Assembly (NCBI GenBank): GCA_022769325.1
Contig: JALEKC010000031.1
Coordinates: 1-32,377 of the forward strand
Source of the DNA: Eubacterium sp.
GTDB taxonomy: Bacteria > Bacillota > Clostridia > Lachnospirales > Lachnospiraceae
Direction: 5' to 3'
Length of the DNA: 32,377 nucleotides
Below the pieces are notes generated by a model that had not been told where the DNA came from, searched no databases, and saw only the letters and a list, made by a program, of their open reading frames with translations. Position numbers and translations under genes: made by a program. Positions 1-6,722 of this stretch are shown here, piece after piece. Position 1 is the first letter of the stretch. Every line of letters begins with the position of its first letter.

Positions 1-116
1 TGATATAATGAGCACAGCGACGCTTGCGCTTGCGCAAAGCGGCATTGTGCGAATGCCCTCAAGGAGCCGTTAGGCGACATGATATAATGAGCACAGCGAC
101 GCTTGCGCTTGCGCAA
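1..116. repeat. 37-bp direct repeat, two copies with 79-bp period
   Basis: Bases 1-37 and 80-116 are identical; each begins TGATATAATGAGCACAGCG. The 42 bases between them contain two small inverted repeats: GGCATT/AATGCC (41-57) and GCC-gtta-GGC (67-75). The first copy touches the window edge, so more units may lie upstream. The second copy runs up to the small membrane protein gene at 159. A 12-base piece of the spacer (GAGCCGTTAGGC, 64-75) recurs at 1787-1798, which suggests a dispersed repeat family. The identity is read directly; that it is a dispersed element is inference. Confidence 0.8.
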
Positions 117-122
117 GCGCAA
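103..122. repeat. Perfect 20-bp palindrome
   Basis: The bases TTGCGCTTGC followed by GCAAGCGCAA are exact reverse complements. The palindrome forms at the end of the second direct-repeat copy; the first copy carries an extra A and has only part of it. It lies about 36 bases upstream of the ATG at 159. It could be a protein-binding site or the terminus of a small repeat element. There is no T-tract, so it is not an intrinsic terminator. Confidence 0.8.
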
Positions 123-158
123 ACAATTTGGGACATTTGGCAGAAAGGAAAAGAGAAG

Positions 159-344
159 ATGGAAGAAAAAGAAGGTATCATGGGTCGCATCAAAGATATT
201 ATAAATGGAACGACAGATGCCGAACGAGCTAGAAAAGCAGGAATGCAGGGGAAGATTGATCAGGCGGATCATGTATTTCAATTCTTATTGCTTTTGTTTG
301 GCCTTGGCTTCTGGGTTGTCATGATTTTGAAAATGTTCCTATAA
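159..344 (+). CDS. Small single-span membrane protein, function unknown
   Basis: This is a 61-aa protein I do not recognise. Residues 1-39 are charged and hydrophilic (several Glu, Lys, Arg, Asp). Residues 40-60 form one hydrophobic segment (FQFLLLLFGLGFWVVMILKM) reaching the C-terminus, which suggests a tail-anchored membrane protein with its N-terminus in the cytoplasm. I chose ATG 159 because AAAGGA lies 9 bases upstream. The frame is open further up to ATG 87 and to position 24, but that extension is encoded by the repeat and palindrome and has no Shine-Dalgarno sequence at a usable distance. The DUF951 gene follows 16 bases downstream, so the two may be co-transcribed. A truncated remnant of a larger membrane protein is possible. 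Confidence 0.55.
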   Translation: MEEKEGIMGRIKDIINGTTDAERARKAGMQGKIDQADHVFQFLLLLFGLGFWVVMILKMFL

Positions 345-360
345 GGGAGACGAAAAAAGG

Positions 361-534
361 ATGGAATTTGAGATAGGACAGGTTATTAAACTAAAAAAAC
401 CTCATCCCTGTGGAGAAAACCGTTGGGAAATTCTGCGGGTCGGTATGGATTTTCGATTGAAATGCCAGGGGTGTGGGCATCAGGTAATGGTGCCAAGAAA
501 AGTGGTAGAGAAAAATTTTAAAGGTTTCTTATAA
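361..534 (+). CDS. DUF951 family small protein
   Basis: This 57-aa protein begins MEFEIGQVIKLKKPHPCG and contains Cys17 plus a C-x2-C-G-H motif (LKCQGCGHQV, Cys35 and Cys38), then a basic C-terminus. This matches the DUF951 family (B. subtilis YyzM-like), small Firmicutes proteins commonly encoded just upstream of rpsF. Family function is unknown; the cysteines suggest metal binding, which is inference. The ATG follows a GGGAGACGAAAAAAGG purine tract. The stop codon is only a few bases before the rpsF promoter, so some rpsF transcription may come from here. Confidence 0.85.
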   Translation: MEFEIGQVIKLKKPHPCGENRWEILRVGMDFRLKCQGCGHQVMVPRKVVEKNFKGFL

Positions 535-541
535 AAAATAC

Positions 542-570
542 TTGCTTTTGGGAACTAATCATGGTACAAT
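542..570 (+). promoter_or_regulatory. Sigma-A promoter for rpsF-ssb-rpsR
   Basis: TTGCTT (542-547) and TACAAT (565-570) are separated by exactly 17 bases. The expected start of transcription is near 575-579, about 90 bases before the rpsF start codon, leaving room for a regulatory leader. Confidence 0.7.
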
Positions 571-600
571 GGTATTCCGTGATGTAAAAATCATAATTCC
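571..600 (+). promoter_or_regulatory. Candidate S6:S18 autoregulatory leader with CCG bulge
   Basis: The sequence can fold as an outer stem (GG-t-ATT with AAT-t-CC), a bulged CCG (577-579) and an inner hairpin (TGAT, loop gtaaaa, ATCA). The known S6:S18 mRNA-binding motif in rpsF leaders is a bulged CCG flanked by a stem and a hairpin. The difficulty is that the outer left arm lies between the predicted -10 element and the expected start site, so it is transcribed only if the start is earlier than predicted or transcription reads through from upstream. The stems are short and A/T-rich. Confidence 0.4.
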
Positions 601-665
601 TTGTTCTTTTCAGGGATTTTATCCTCTTGAGAAGAGCCAGAGACCAAAAGGAGGTGCAGGCAACT

Positions 666-953
666 ATGAATAAGTATGAATTAGCTTTAGTTGTTAGTGC
701 AAAAGTTGATGACGAAGTAAGAAATGCCACTGTCGAAAAAGCAAAAGAGTATATTACTACTTTCGGCGGTACGATTACAAACGTCGATGAATGGGGCAAG
801 AAAAAACTTGCTTATGAAATTCAGAAGATGAATGAAGGCTTTTATTACTTTATTCAGTTCGACTCAGAGCCGGATACACCGGGTGAAATCGAGCAGAGAC
901 TTCGCATTATGGACAACGTGCTTCGATACTTATGCGTAAAACAAGAAGCATAA
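666..953 (+). CDS. rpsF: 30S ribosomal protein S6 (bS6)
   Basis: This 95-aa protein is bS6, which sits on the platform of the small ribosomal subunit and pairs with S18. The N-terminus MNKYELALVV and the central DEWGKKKLAYEIQKMNEGFYYFIQFDSEP stretch are family hallmarks, and the length is usual. The start is ATG 666, preceded by AAAAGGAGG at about 9-10 bases; the frame is open upstream to a TTG at 627 but that extension is not part of the family. It is first in the rpsF-ssb-rpsR operon, and ssb begins 20 bases after its stop. Control by an S6:S18 leader is possible (see 571-600). Confidence 0.97.
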   Translation: MNKYELALVVSAKVDDEVRNATVEKAKEYITTFGGTITNVDEWGKKKLAYEIQKMNEGFYYFIQFDSEPDTPGEIEQRLRIMDNVLRYLCVKQEA

Positions 954-972
954 GAAAAGGAGGAATCCTTCC

Positions 973-1425
973 ATGAATAAAGTAATTTTAATGGGTAATT
1001 TAACGAGAGATCCTGAGATTCGTTATTCTCAGAATGAAAATTCGTTGGCAATCGCTAGATTTAGTATTGCAGTAAACCGTAGATTTAATCGCCAGGGCGA
1101 GACCGACACGGACTTCTTTAATTGTACAGCATTTGGTAAGCAGGCAGAATTCGTTGAAAAATATTTCAAGCAGGGTTCACGTATGTTGCTGACCGGACGC
1201 GTTCAAAATGACAATTATACCAATAAAAATGGTGAGCGTGTATACAGCGTCCAGATTATTGCAGAGGAGATTGAATTCGCTGAGAGAAAGAGCACGGCCG
1301 ATGCCAATGCATCACGTGGCGGTGCGTCAAACTTTGGTGGAGGCACTCCGGAGCCAGCCATGGCAGCAGATGACGATTTTATGAATATTCCGGATGGAAT
1401 TGAAGACGGTTTACCATTTAACTAA
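973..1425 (+). CDS. ssb: Single-stranded DNA-binding protein
   Basis: This 150-aa SSB has one OB fold at residues 1-105 (MNKVILMGNLTRDPEIRYS, FNCTAFGKQAEFVEKYFKQG, GRVQNDNYTNKNGERVYSVQ), a Gly/Ala-rich disordered linker at about 108-130, and an acidic tail. The tail ends DGIEDGLPFN. The usual protein-interaction tip is DDDLPF, so here one Asp is replaced by Gly and one Asn follows the Phe. It coats single-stranded DNA in replication and repair and recruits partners through the tail. It lies between rpsF and rpsR, the standard bacterial order, with AAAAGGAGGA before the ATG. Confidence 0.97.
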   Translation: MNKVILMGNLTRDPEIRYSQNENSLAIARFSIAVNRRFNRQGETDTDFFNCTAFGKQAEFVEKYFKQGSRMLLTGRVQNDNYTNKNGERVYSVQIIAEEIEFAERKSTADANASRGGASNFGGGTPEPAMAADDDFMNIPDGIEDGLPFN

Positions 1426-1440
1426 AAGGAGGTAAATCAA

Positions 1441-1707
1441 ATGGCTTATAACAAGGGAAATGGTTCTGATTCTCCAATGAGAAGAAGAGGCCCTCGTAGA
1501 AGAAAAAAAGTATGTGCATTTTGTTCTGACAAAGAGCATGATTATATCGATTATAAAGATGTTGCAAAATTGAGAAGATTTATGTCTGAGAGAGGAAAAA
1601 TCCTTCCTCGTCGTATCACAGGAACATGTGCAAAACATCAACGTGCTTTAACAGTAGCTATCAAACGTGCCCGTCACGTGAGCTTGATGCCATATACTGT
1701 AGACTAA
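1441..1707 (+). CDS. rpsR: 30S ribosomal protein S18 (bS18)
   Basis: This 88-aa bS18 is a platform protein that binds 16S rRNA together with S6. The core runs from [21 protein letters not shown] to the basic C-terminal region. The N-terminus is Arg-rich ([11 protein letters not shown]). Cys25, Cys28, Cys63 and His66 (CAFC and CAKH) suggest the zinc-binding form of S18 rather than the cysteine-free paralog; that is inference from the spacing. AAAAGGAGG precedes the ATG. It is last in the operon and is followed by an intrinsic terminator. Confidence 0.97.
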   Translation: MAYNKGNGSDSPMRRRGPRRRKKVCAFCSDKEHDYIDYKDVAKLRRFMSERGKILPRRITGTCAKHQRALTVAIKRARHVSLMPYTVD

Positions 1708-1723
1708 TTTAAAAAATTCAGAA

Positions 1724-1775
1724 GGACTGTCAGCCAGCATGTAACAATTGGCATGCTGGGATGGCAGTCTTTTTT
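1724..1775 (+). terminator. Intrinsic terminator of the rpsF-ssb-rpsR operon
   Basis: The stem pairs GACTGTCA with TGGCAGTC and CCAGCATG with CATGCTGG across a small internal loop, with a 10-base apical loop (taacaattgg). A run of six or seven T residues follows from about 1770. Confidence 0.9.
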
Positions 1776-1786
1776 GTGTATACGAT

Positions 1787-1798
1787 GAGCCGTTAGGC
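1787..1798 (+). repeat. Partial copy of the repeat seen at 64-75
   Basis: GAGCCGTTAGGC here is identical to 64-75, and the following bases (aagatgac versus gacatgat) are loosely similar. It lies just after the rpsR terminator. It contains the small GCC-gtta-GGC inverted repeat. Twelve bases could match by chance in a 32-kb window, but both copies being intergenic makes a shared origin more likely. Confidence 0.5.
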
Positions 1799-1834
1799 AA
1801 GATGACATTAGTTGCAACAACTTAATTTGACACA

Positions 1835-1855
1835 AACCACAACTTTGTTATGGTT
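1835..1855. promoter_or_regulatory. Inverted repeat overlapping the gdpP -35 region
   Basis: AACCACAAC (1835-1843) and GTTATGGTT (1847-1855) are inverted repeats with 8 of 9 positions matching and a 3-base centre. The right arm overlaps the start of the -35 element TTGCGA (1854-1859). This is the usual place for a regulator site. The role is inference. Confidence 0.45.
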
Positions 1856-1882
1856 GCGAAAAAAAGGGATTTGTGCTATAAT
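1854..1882 (+). promoter_or_regulatory. Sigma-A promoter for gdpP-rplI-dnaB
   Basis: TTGCGA (1854-1859) and TATAAT (1877-1882) have 17-base spacing, and TGC directly before the -10 forms an extended -10. It lies about 100 bases before the gdpP start and after the rpsR terminator, so the gdpP operon is probably transcribed separately from the ribosomal operon. Confidence 0.8.
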
Positions 1883-1933
1883 GATGTCATATTTGCGAAA
1901 GTTACGAAAAAACGAGAAGTCTATGACATTATT
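1880..1933. promoter_or_regulatory. ATGACATTA-type inverted motif downstream of the gdpP -10
   Basis: AATGATGTCATA (1880-1891) and TATGACATTATT (1922-1933) are inverted repeats matching at 11 of 12 positions, 30 bases apart. A third copy of the half-site, ATGACATTA, is at 1802-1810. Transcription probably starts near 1889, inside the left arm, so this is more likely a DNA operator than an RNA stem. Confidence 0.4.
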
Positions 1934-1982
1934 TATTAGGGGAGGAGCAAAGATCCCGGTGGGGAGATTGGAGGAATAGCAT

Positions 1983-4037
1983 TTGAAGGGAAACCGAATT
2001 CAGGGAACACTTCGTTCTTATTTGCGGTGGCCGTTGTTGTTGACGCCGCTTCTGTTTGTAATGAATATTCATATTTACTTTGTGGATGTAAAAGCGGGGG
2101 CCATCATGACACTTTATGTGTCATTATATACAATCATTGCCTTCTTGCTTTTATATTATAAAAGAGGACAGTTGCTGAAAGATATTGTCACCTATGCCAT
2201 CCGTTTTAATCATACCACAAAGAGACTAGCCAATGACTTAGACATTCCTATTTTGATTGCGGACTGGAGTGGAAATTGTCTTTGGCACAATAATAAATTT
2301 AAAGAAAATTTTTGCCCGGAGGGGACAAAAAATAAATTTGCAGTAGATTCTGTGATTCCCAATCTTACGGTGGAAACCTATCCTAAAACTTATGAAAAAA
2401 ATTCGGAGATACATTTCCATTGTGAGGATGTCTTTTACAAGGCAGTGATTCAAAAAGTAAATGTTGATAAAATGCCGGAGAAAGAGGGGGGAAGTGCGGA
2501 TACCATGGGATTGGGAGATAACTTTTATGTATTTTTTATTTATGATGAAACAGAAATTGTTCATTATATTAAAGAAAATAATGAACAGCGTCTGGATGTG
2601 GGACTTTTATATATTGATAATTACGACGAGTCCCTTGAGCCGGTGGATGAAGTGCGGAGAGCTCTTTTGTCCGCTATGCTGGATCGTAAAATCAACAAAT
2701 ATATGTCAAAAATTGATGCTATTACCAAAAAATTAGAAAAAGATAAGTATATATTCCTATTTAAGCACAAATATCTGTCCTATCTTCAAAATGATAAATT
2801 TTCTCTTCTGGATGATATTCGAAATATCAATGTCCGGGAAGAAGGGACGATTACGATTAGTATGGGAATTGGTACCCAAGGCGAGACATATAAAAAGAGA
2901 CAGGAATATTCCCGTACGGCAATCGATTTGGCCCTTGCACGTGGGGGGGACCAGGTGGTTGTGAAAACAAAAGATAATTTATTATACTATGGTGGAAAGA
3001 GTCGCCAGCAGGAAAAGAATACACGAGTAAAAGCACGAGTAAAAGCCCATGCGCTTCGAGAATCCATCGAGGCGGCAGAACAGGTTATCATTATGGCACA
3101 TCGCATGCCCGATGAAGATGCTCTGGGAAGCGCCGTGGGAATCTATCGCATTGCGGATTCTTTGGGGAAACCTGCCCATATTTTGATTAATAAAGTATCC
3201 TCATCATTGCGTCCGGTGGTAAATATGTTACTGGAAAATGGTAATTATCCGGAAGATTTTATCATCAGCGGAGAGACGGCAAAGGAGATTTTTACAGAGG
3301 GAACCTTGCTGGTTATTGTGGATGTCAATCATGTGTCTTACACGGATGAACCGGCATTGGTTGAGAAAGCCTCCAGTTTGGTGGTTCTTGATCATCACAG
3401 ACAGTCGGGAGAATCTTTTGCCAATCCGACTTTGTCATATATCGAGTCTTACGCATCCTCCGCATGTGAGATGGTGGCGGAAGTTTTGCAATATGTAGGA
3501 GATGAAGTGAAATTAAAACCCTATGAAGCGGATGTTATGTATTCCGGAATTATGATAGATACCAATAATTTCTTAAATAAACCAGGGGTGCGAACTTTTG
3601 AGGCTGTTGCGTTTTTGCGCCGTTCCGGTGCCGATATCAGCAAAATTCGCAAACTGTTTCGCTGTGATATTCACGAATACAAAATTCGTGCCCAGGCGGT
3701 GCAGAATACGGAAATCTATATGGATTATTATGCTATTTCCCAATGCGATGCCAATGAATGTGAATCGCCTACTATCATAGGCGCCAAGATTGCCAATGAA
3801 CTTCTGGATATCGATAAAGTAAAAGCCACCTTTGTTTTGACAGAATACGAAGGAAAGATTTACATTAGTGCCAGGTCTATCGATGAGTTGAATGTTCAAA
3901 TCGTCATGGAGCGCCTGGGGGGTGGCGGACATATCAATAGCGCAGGTGCTCAACTCGAAAACTGTACATTGGCAGAAGGCGTTGAGATTTTGCACCAGAC
4001 GTTGCAGCAGATGAAGCAGGATGGAGATTTGATATAA
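1983..4037 (+). CDS. gdpP: Cyclic-di-AMP phosphodiesterase GdpP (PAS-GGDEF-DHH/DHHA1)
   Basis: This 684-aa membrane protein hydrolyses c-di-AMP, a messenger controlling osmotic and wall homeostasis. It has two membrane spans (about 16-34 and 38-58), a PAS-like region (about 75-180), a degenerate GGDEF region (about 200-335, no GGDEF signature visible), then a DHH domain (PDEDALGS near 374-381, IVDVNH, LDHHR, GIMIDTNNF) and a DHHA1 domain with GGGGHINSAG near 644. All expected metal-binding motifs are present, so it should be active. The start is TTG 1983, supported by TTGGAGGA about 8 bases upstream. The order gdpP-rplI-dnaB is typical of Firmicutes. The linker before DHH contains a 12-bp tandem duplication (3023-3046). 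Confidence 0.95.
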   Translation: MKGNRIQGTLRSYLRWPLLLTPLLFVMNIHIYFVDVKAGAIMTLYVSLYTIIAFLLLYYKRGQLLKDIVTYAIRFNHTTKRLANDLDIPILIADWSGNCLWHNNKFKENFCPEGTKNKFAVDSVIPNLTVETYPKTYEKNSEIHFHCEDVFYKAVIQKVNVDKMPEKEGGSADTMGLGDNFYVFFIYDETEIVHYIKENNEQRLDVGLLYIDNYDESLEPVDEVRRALLSAMLDRKINKYMSKIDAITKKLEKDKYIFLFKHKYLSYLQNDKFSLLDDIRNINVREEGTITISMGIGTQGETYKKRQEYSRTAIDLALARGGDQVVVKTKDNLLYYGGKSRQQEKNTRVKARVKAHALRESIEAAEQVIIMAHRMPDEDALGSAVGIYRIADSLGKPAHILINKVSSSLRPVVNMLLENGNYPEDFIISGETAKEIFTEGTLLVIVDVNHVSYTDEPALVEKASSLVVLDHHRQSGESFANPTLSYIESYASSACEMVAEVLQYVGDEVKLKPYEADVMYSGIMIDTNNFLNKPGVRTFEAVAFLRRSGADISKIRKLFRCDIHEYKIRAQAVQNTEIYMDYYAISQCDANECESPTIIGAKIANELLDIDKVKATFVLTEYEGKIYISARSIDELNVQIVMERLGGGGHINSAGAQLENCTLAEGVEILHQTLQQMKQDGDLI

Positions 4038-4072
4038 GAATTTCCCATATCAATAAATGGAGGTAGAACAGT

Positions 4073-4519
4073 ATGAAAGTTATTTTGTTGGAAGATGTAA
4101 AATCTCTTGGAAAAAAGGGAGAAGTAGTCAATGTAAATGACGGCTATGCAAGAAATCTTTTATTTAAGAAAAATCTTGGAATCGAGGCTACCAAGCAAAA
4201 TCTTAATGATTTGAAATTGCAAAAGCAAAATAATGATAAGTTGGAAGCAGAGCGCCTTCAGGAAGCGAAAGATTTGGCCAAGGAACTGGAGCAAAAAGAA
4301 GTTGTTCTTGCCATCAAGGCGGGTTCGGATGGTCGTGTGTTTGGCTCGGTTTCCACGAAAGAAATTGCAGAAGCTGCCAAGGAACAATTGGGATACGAAT
4401 TGGATAAAAAGAAAATGCAGCTGAAAGAAGCCATTAAAAGCATTGGAACCTTTCAGGTTCCGGTAAAACTTCATCCGAAAGTGACTGCTCAGTTAAAAGT
4501 GGTGGTAAAGGAGAAATAA
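4073..4519 (+). CDS. rplI: 50S ribosomal protein L9 (bL9)
   Basis: This 148-aa bL9 binds 23S rRNA near the L1 stalk. The N-terminal domain [30 protein letters not shown] is diagnostic. A long charged helix follows (about 45-75), then the C-terminal domain ([18 protein letters not shown], ending [17 protein letters not shown]). Length is usual. TGGAGG is placed about 10 bases before the ATG. It lies between gdpP (35 bases upstream) and dnaB (6 bases downstream). Confidence 0.97.
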   Translation: MKVILLEDVKSLGKKGEVVNVNDGYARNLLFKKNLGIEATKQNLNDLKLQKQNNDKLEAERLQEAKDLAKELEQKEVVLAIKAGSDGRVFGSVSTKEIAEAAKEQLGYELDKKKMQLKEAIKSIGTFQVPVKLHPKVTAQLKVVVKEK

Positions 4520-4525
4520 AACAGC

Positions 4526-5866
4526 ATGGAAGAACAAATCATAAAAAAAATTCTTCCACATAGCACAGAAGCAGAGCAATCCGTAATTGGTGCCATGATT
4601 ATGGATCAGGAAGCTATTTTGACTGCCTCTGAGATTTTGGTGGCAGATGATTTTTACAATCCCCAATTCCGGACGCTTTATGATGCTATGCTGGGGTTGT
4701 ATCAGGAAGGGAAACCCGTAGATTTAGTTACATTGCAAAATCGCCTGCAGGAAATGAATGTGCCGGCTGAACTTTGCAGTGTTGAATTTATCAGCAATAT
4801 CATTGCGGCGGTTCCCACTTCTGCCAATGTCAAATATTATTCCGAAATCGTCCGGGAAAAGTCAGTTTTGCGAAGACTGATACGTGTCAGTGAGGGGATT
4901 GCCAATGAGTGTTATCAGGACAATGAAAAATTAGAAGATACACTGGAGAAAGCAGAAAAGCAGATTTTTGATGTGGTACAAAATCGTGCAAGCAGTGATT
5001 TTGTACCTATACGACAAGTAGCTTTGGAAACATTGGAAAGTATTCAGAGTGCAGCAAAAAATGTGGGAGCTGTCACCGGAGTATCCACTGGATTTTACGA
5101 TTTGGATGCCAGAACAGCGGGATTGCAAAAGTCAGATTTAATCCTGATTGCGGCTCGTCCCTCCATGGGGAAAACCGCATTTGTACTAAATATCGCGGAA
5201 AATGTGGCCATTAAAAATAATATTACCACTGTCATTTTTAGTTTGGAAATGTCACGAGTTCAGTTGGCAAAACGATTGATTTCCATGAATTCCCACGTGG
5301 ATTCTCAAAAAATTCGTACCGGTCAGCTGGAAGACAGCGAGTGGCGTGATTTGACAGAAAGTACGGTGACATTGGGAGAATCGGCATTGGTCATTGATGA
5401 CACGCCGGGAATCAGCATTGGCGAACTTCGCTCCAAATGTCGTAAGCTAAAAATAGAAAAAGACCTCGGTTTGATTATCATTGACTATTTGCAATTGATG
5501 TCCGGCTCCGGAAATCATAAAAATGAATCCAGGCAGCAGGAGATTTCTGATATTTCCCGTGCGTTAAAGGCTCTTGCCCGTGAAGTTGACTGCCCGGTTA
5601 TTGCACTTTCCCAGCTGAGTCGTGCGGTGGAAAAGCGAGATGACAAGCGGCCGATGCTTTCGGACCTTCGAGAATCCGGAGCTATCGAGCAGGATGCCGA
5701 TGTGGTGATGTTCATTTACCGAGATGAATATTACAACAAAGATTCCGATAGTAAGGGGATTACAGAGATTATCATCGGAAAACAAAGAAATGGTCCTACT
5801 TGTACCGTTCAATTGAAGTGGTTGGCGGAACTTACGAAATTTGCCAATTTGGAGATGAGATCCTAG
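4526..5866 (+). CDS. dnaB: Replicative DNA helicase DnaB (DnaC in Bacillus naming)
   Basis: This 446-aa hexameric helicase unwinds DNA at the fork. The N-terminal domain (about 10-110, PHSTEAEQSVIGAMIMD) contacts primase; the C-terminal RecA-like domain carries Walker A ARPSMGKTAF with Lys216, the Walker B region LIIIDYLQLMSG, and the late motifs LSQLSRAVEKR and DLRESGAIEQDADVVMFIYRDEYY. Length is normal and no intein is present. The ATG lies 6 bases after the rplI stop, using AAAGGAG located inside the end of rplI (12-base spacing), so translation is probably coupled. No clear terminator follows. Confidence 0.97.
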   Translation: MEEQIIKKILPHSTEAEQSVIGAMIMDQEAILTASEILVADDFYNPQFRTLYDAMLGLYQEGKPVDLVTLQNRLQEMNVPAELCSVEFISNIIAAVPTSANVKYYSEIVREKSVLRRLIRVSEGIANECYQDNEKLEDTLEKAEKQIFDVVQNRASSDFVPIRQVALETLESIQSAAKNVGAVTGVSTGFYDLDARTAGLQKSDLILIAARPSMGKTAFVLNIAENVAIKNNITTVIFSLEMSRVQLAKRLISMNSHVDSQKIRTGQLEDSEWRDLTESTVTLGESALVIDDTPGISIGELRSKCRKLKIEKDLGLIIIDYLQLMSGSGNHKNESRQQEISDISRALKALAREVDCPVIALSQLSRAVEKRDDKRPMLSDLRESGAIEQDADVVMFIYRDEYYNKDSDSKGITEIIIGKQRNGPTCTVQLKWLAELTKFANLEMRS

Positions 5867-5937
5867 AAAAAAGGCAAAATGTGTCGAGGGTTCTATTCTT
5901 TTGTCACACGGTTTTTAAAAAGAAGGAAGATAATCAC

Positions 5938-5965
5938 TTGAAGTCCTTTTTCTTAATGTTATACT
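5938..5965 (+). promoter_or_regulatory. Sigma-A promoter for the MerR-type gene
   Basis: TTGAAG (5938-5943) and TATACT (5960-5965) have 16-base spacing with an extended TGT before the -10. It ends about 48 bases before the start codon. Confidence 0.65.
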
Positions 5966-6013
5966 TGAACTTGAGGGACAAGTATTCATTAAGGAAAGGA
6001 CTGATTTTATTTT

Positions 6014-6586
6014 ATGAAAGAACCGGTACAATTATGCTATACCATTTCAGAAGCAGCTAAAGTAATGGAAGTGGAGCCTCACGTTTTGCGCTATTGGGAA
6101 GAAGAACTGGGATTGGAAATCTCCAGAAATTCCATGGGGCATCGGATATATACGGACGATGATTTGAAGATATTTCGCTCCATTAAGCAGTTAAAAGCCA
6201 ATCACGTGGCATTAAAAGATATTCGACTGCAAATTGTAACATCGGGAGAAAAAATACCGTGTAAAAAAGAATTGGAAAATGAATTCTGTGGCGATAAAAT
6301 GACACAATTTAAGCATATACTATCTAATATCATAAAAGAAGCCATAAATGAGAATACCGGCGAATTAAGTGCACATATCAGCTCGCAGGTCTCCGATGAT
6401 GTACGCAAAGAGATGGATTATCTCTCCCGGGTACATGAAGAAGAGCAGGAAGCGCGGTTTAAAAAATTGGATGAGACGATACGGACATTGCAAAAAGCCC
6501 GACAGGAAGCAGCCGTTGCAGAGATGAAAGAAAAGAAACCGAAAAAGAAAAAACGTTTATTTCAACGTCAGGTAAAAGGTTTGTAA
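6014..6586 (+). CDS. MerR-type DNA-binding protein with C-terminal coiled coil
   Basis: This 190-aa protein has an N-terminal MerR winged helix-turn-helix (about 9-75: YTISEAAKVMEVEPHVLRYWEEEL, HRIYTDDDLKIFRSIKQLK). A linker follows and then a charged helical region from about 125 to 175 that looks like a coiled coil. The tail is very basic (KKPKKKKRLFQRQ). There is no effector-binding domain of the drug- or metal-sensing types. The layout resembles RacA-like chromosome-anchoring proteins as well as MerR regulators, but I cannot choose between them. It has its own promoter. The start ATG 6014 has AAGGAAAGGA about 13 bases upstream, a long spacing. The target is unknown. Confidence 0.8.
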   Translation: MKEPVQLCYTISEAAKVMEVEPHVLRYWEEELGLEISRNSMGHRIYTDDDLKIFRSIKQLKANHVALKDIRLQIVTSGEKIPCKKELENEFCGDKMTQFKHILSNIIKEAINENTGELSAHISSQVSDDVRKEMDYLSRVHEEEQEARFKKLDETIRTLQKARQEAAVAEMKEKKPKKKKRLFQRQVKGL

Positions 6587-6623
6587 AATCTTTCACAAAT
6601 CATGAATTTTTTTTCATAAGTAC

Positions 6624-6652
6624 TTGCATTCTGTTTGGTTAAATGTTATAAT
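6624..6652 (+). promoter_or_regulatory. Strong sigma-A promoter for the Ig-like protein
   Basis: TTGCAT (6624-6629) and a perfect TATAAT (6647-6652) have 17-base spacing with an extended TGT. With an AAAGGAGG ribosome-binding site and a strong terminator, the single gene is probably well expressed. Confidence 0.85.
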
Positions 6653-6722
6653 GTTCTCACAATATTGCCGTGCGTATTTGTCGGTTTTCACAAATATGGA
6701 CGCAAAAATAAAAGGAGGAAGA

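Noticed and set aside
83-88. TATAAT in the repeat as a promoter for the small membrane protein
   Set aside because: No -35 element at a suitable distance; TTGTGC lies 32 bases away.
1827-1851. TTGACA (1827-1832) as the gdpP -35
   Set aside because: The nearest -10-like sequence is only 13 bases away; TTGCGA-17-TATAAT downstream fits far better.
6014-6586. Assigning the MerR-type protein as RacA or a specific drug or metal regulator
   Set aside because: The helix-turn-helix and coiled coil are clear but no residues fix the function.
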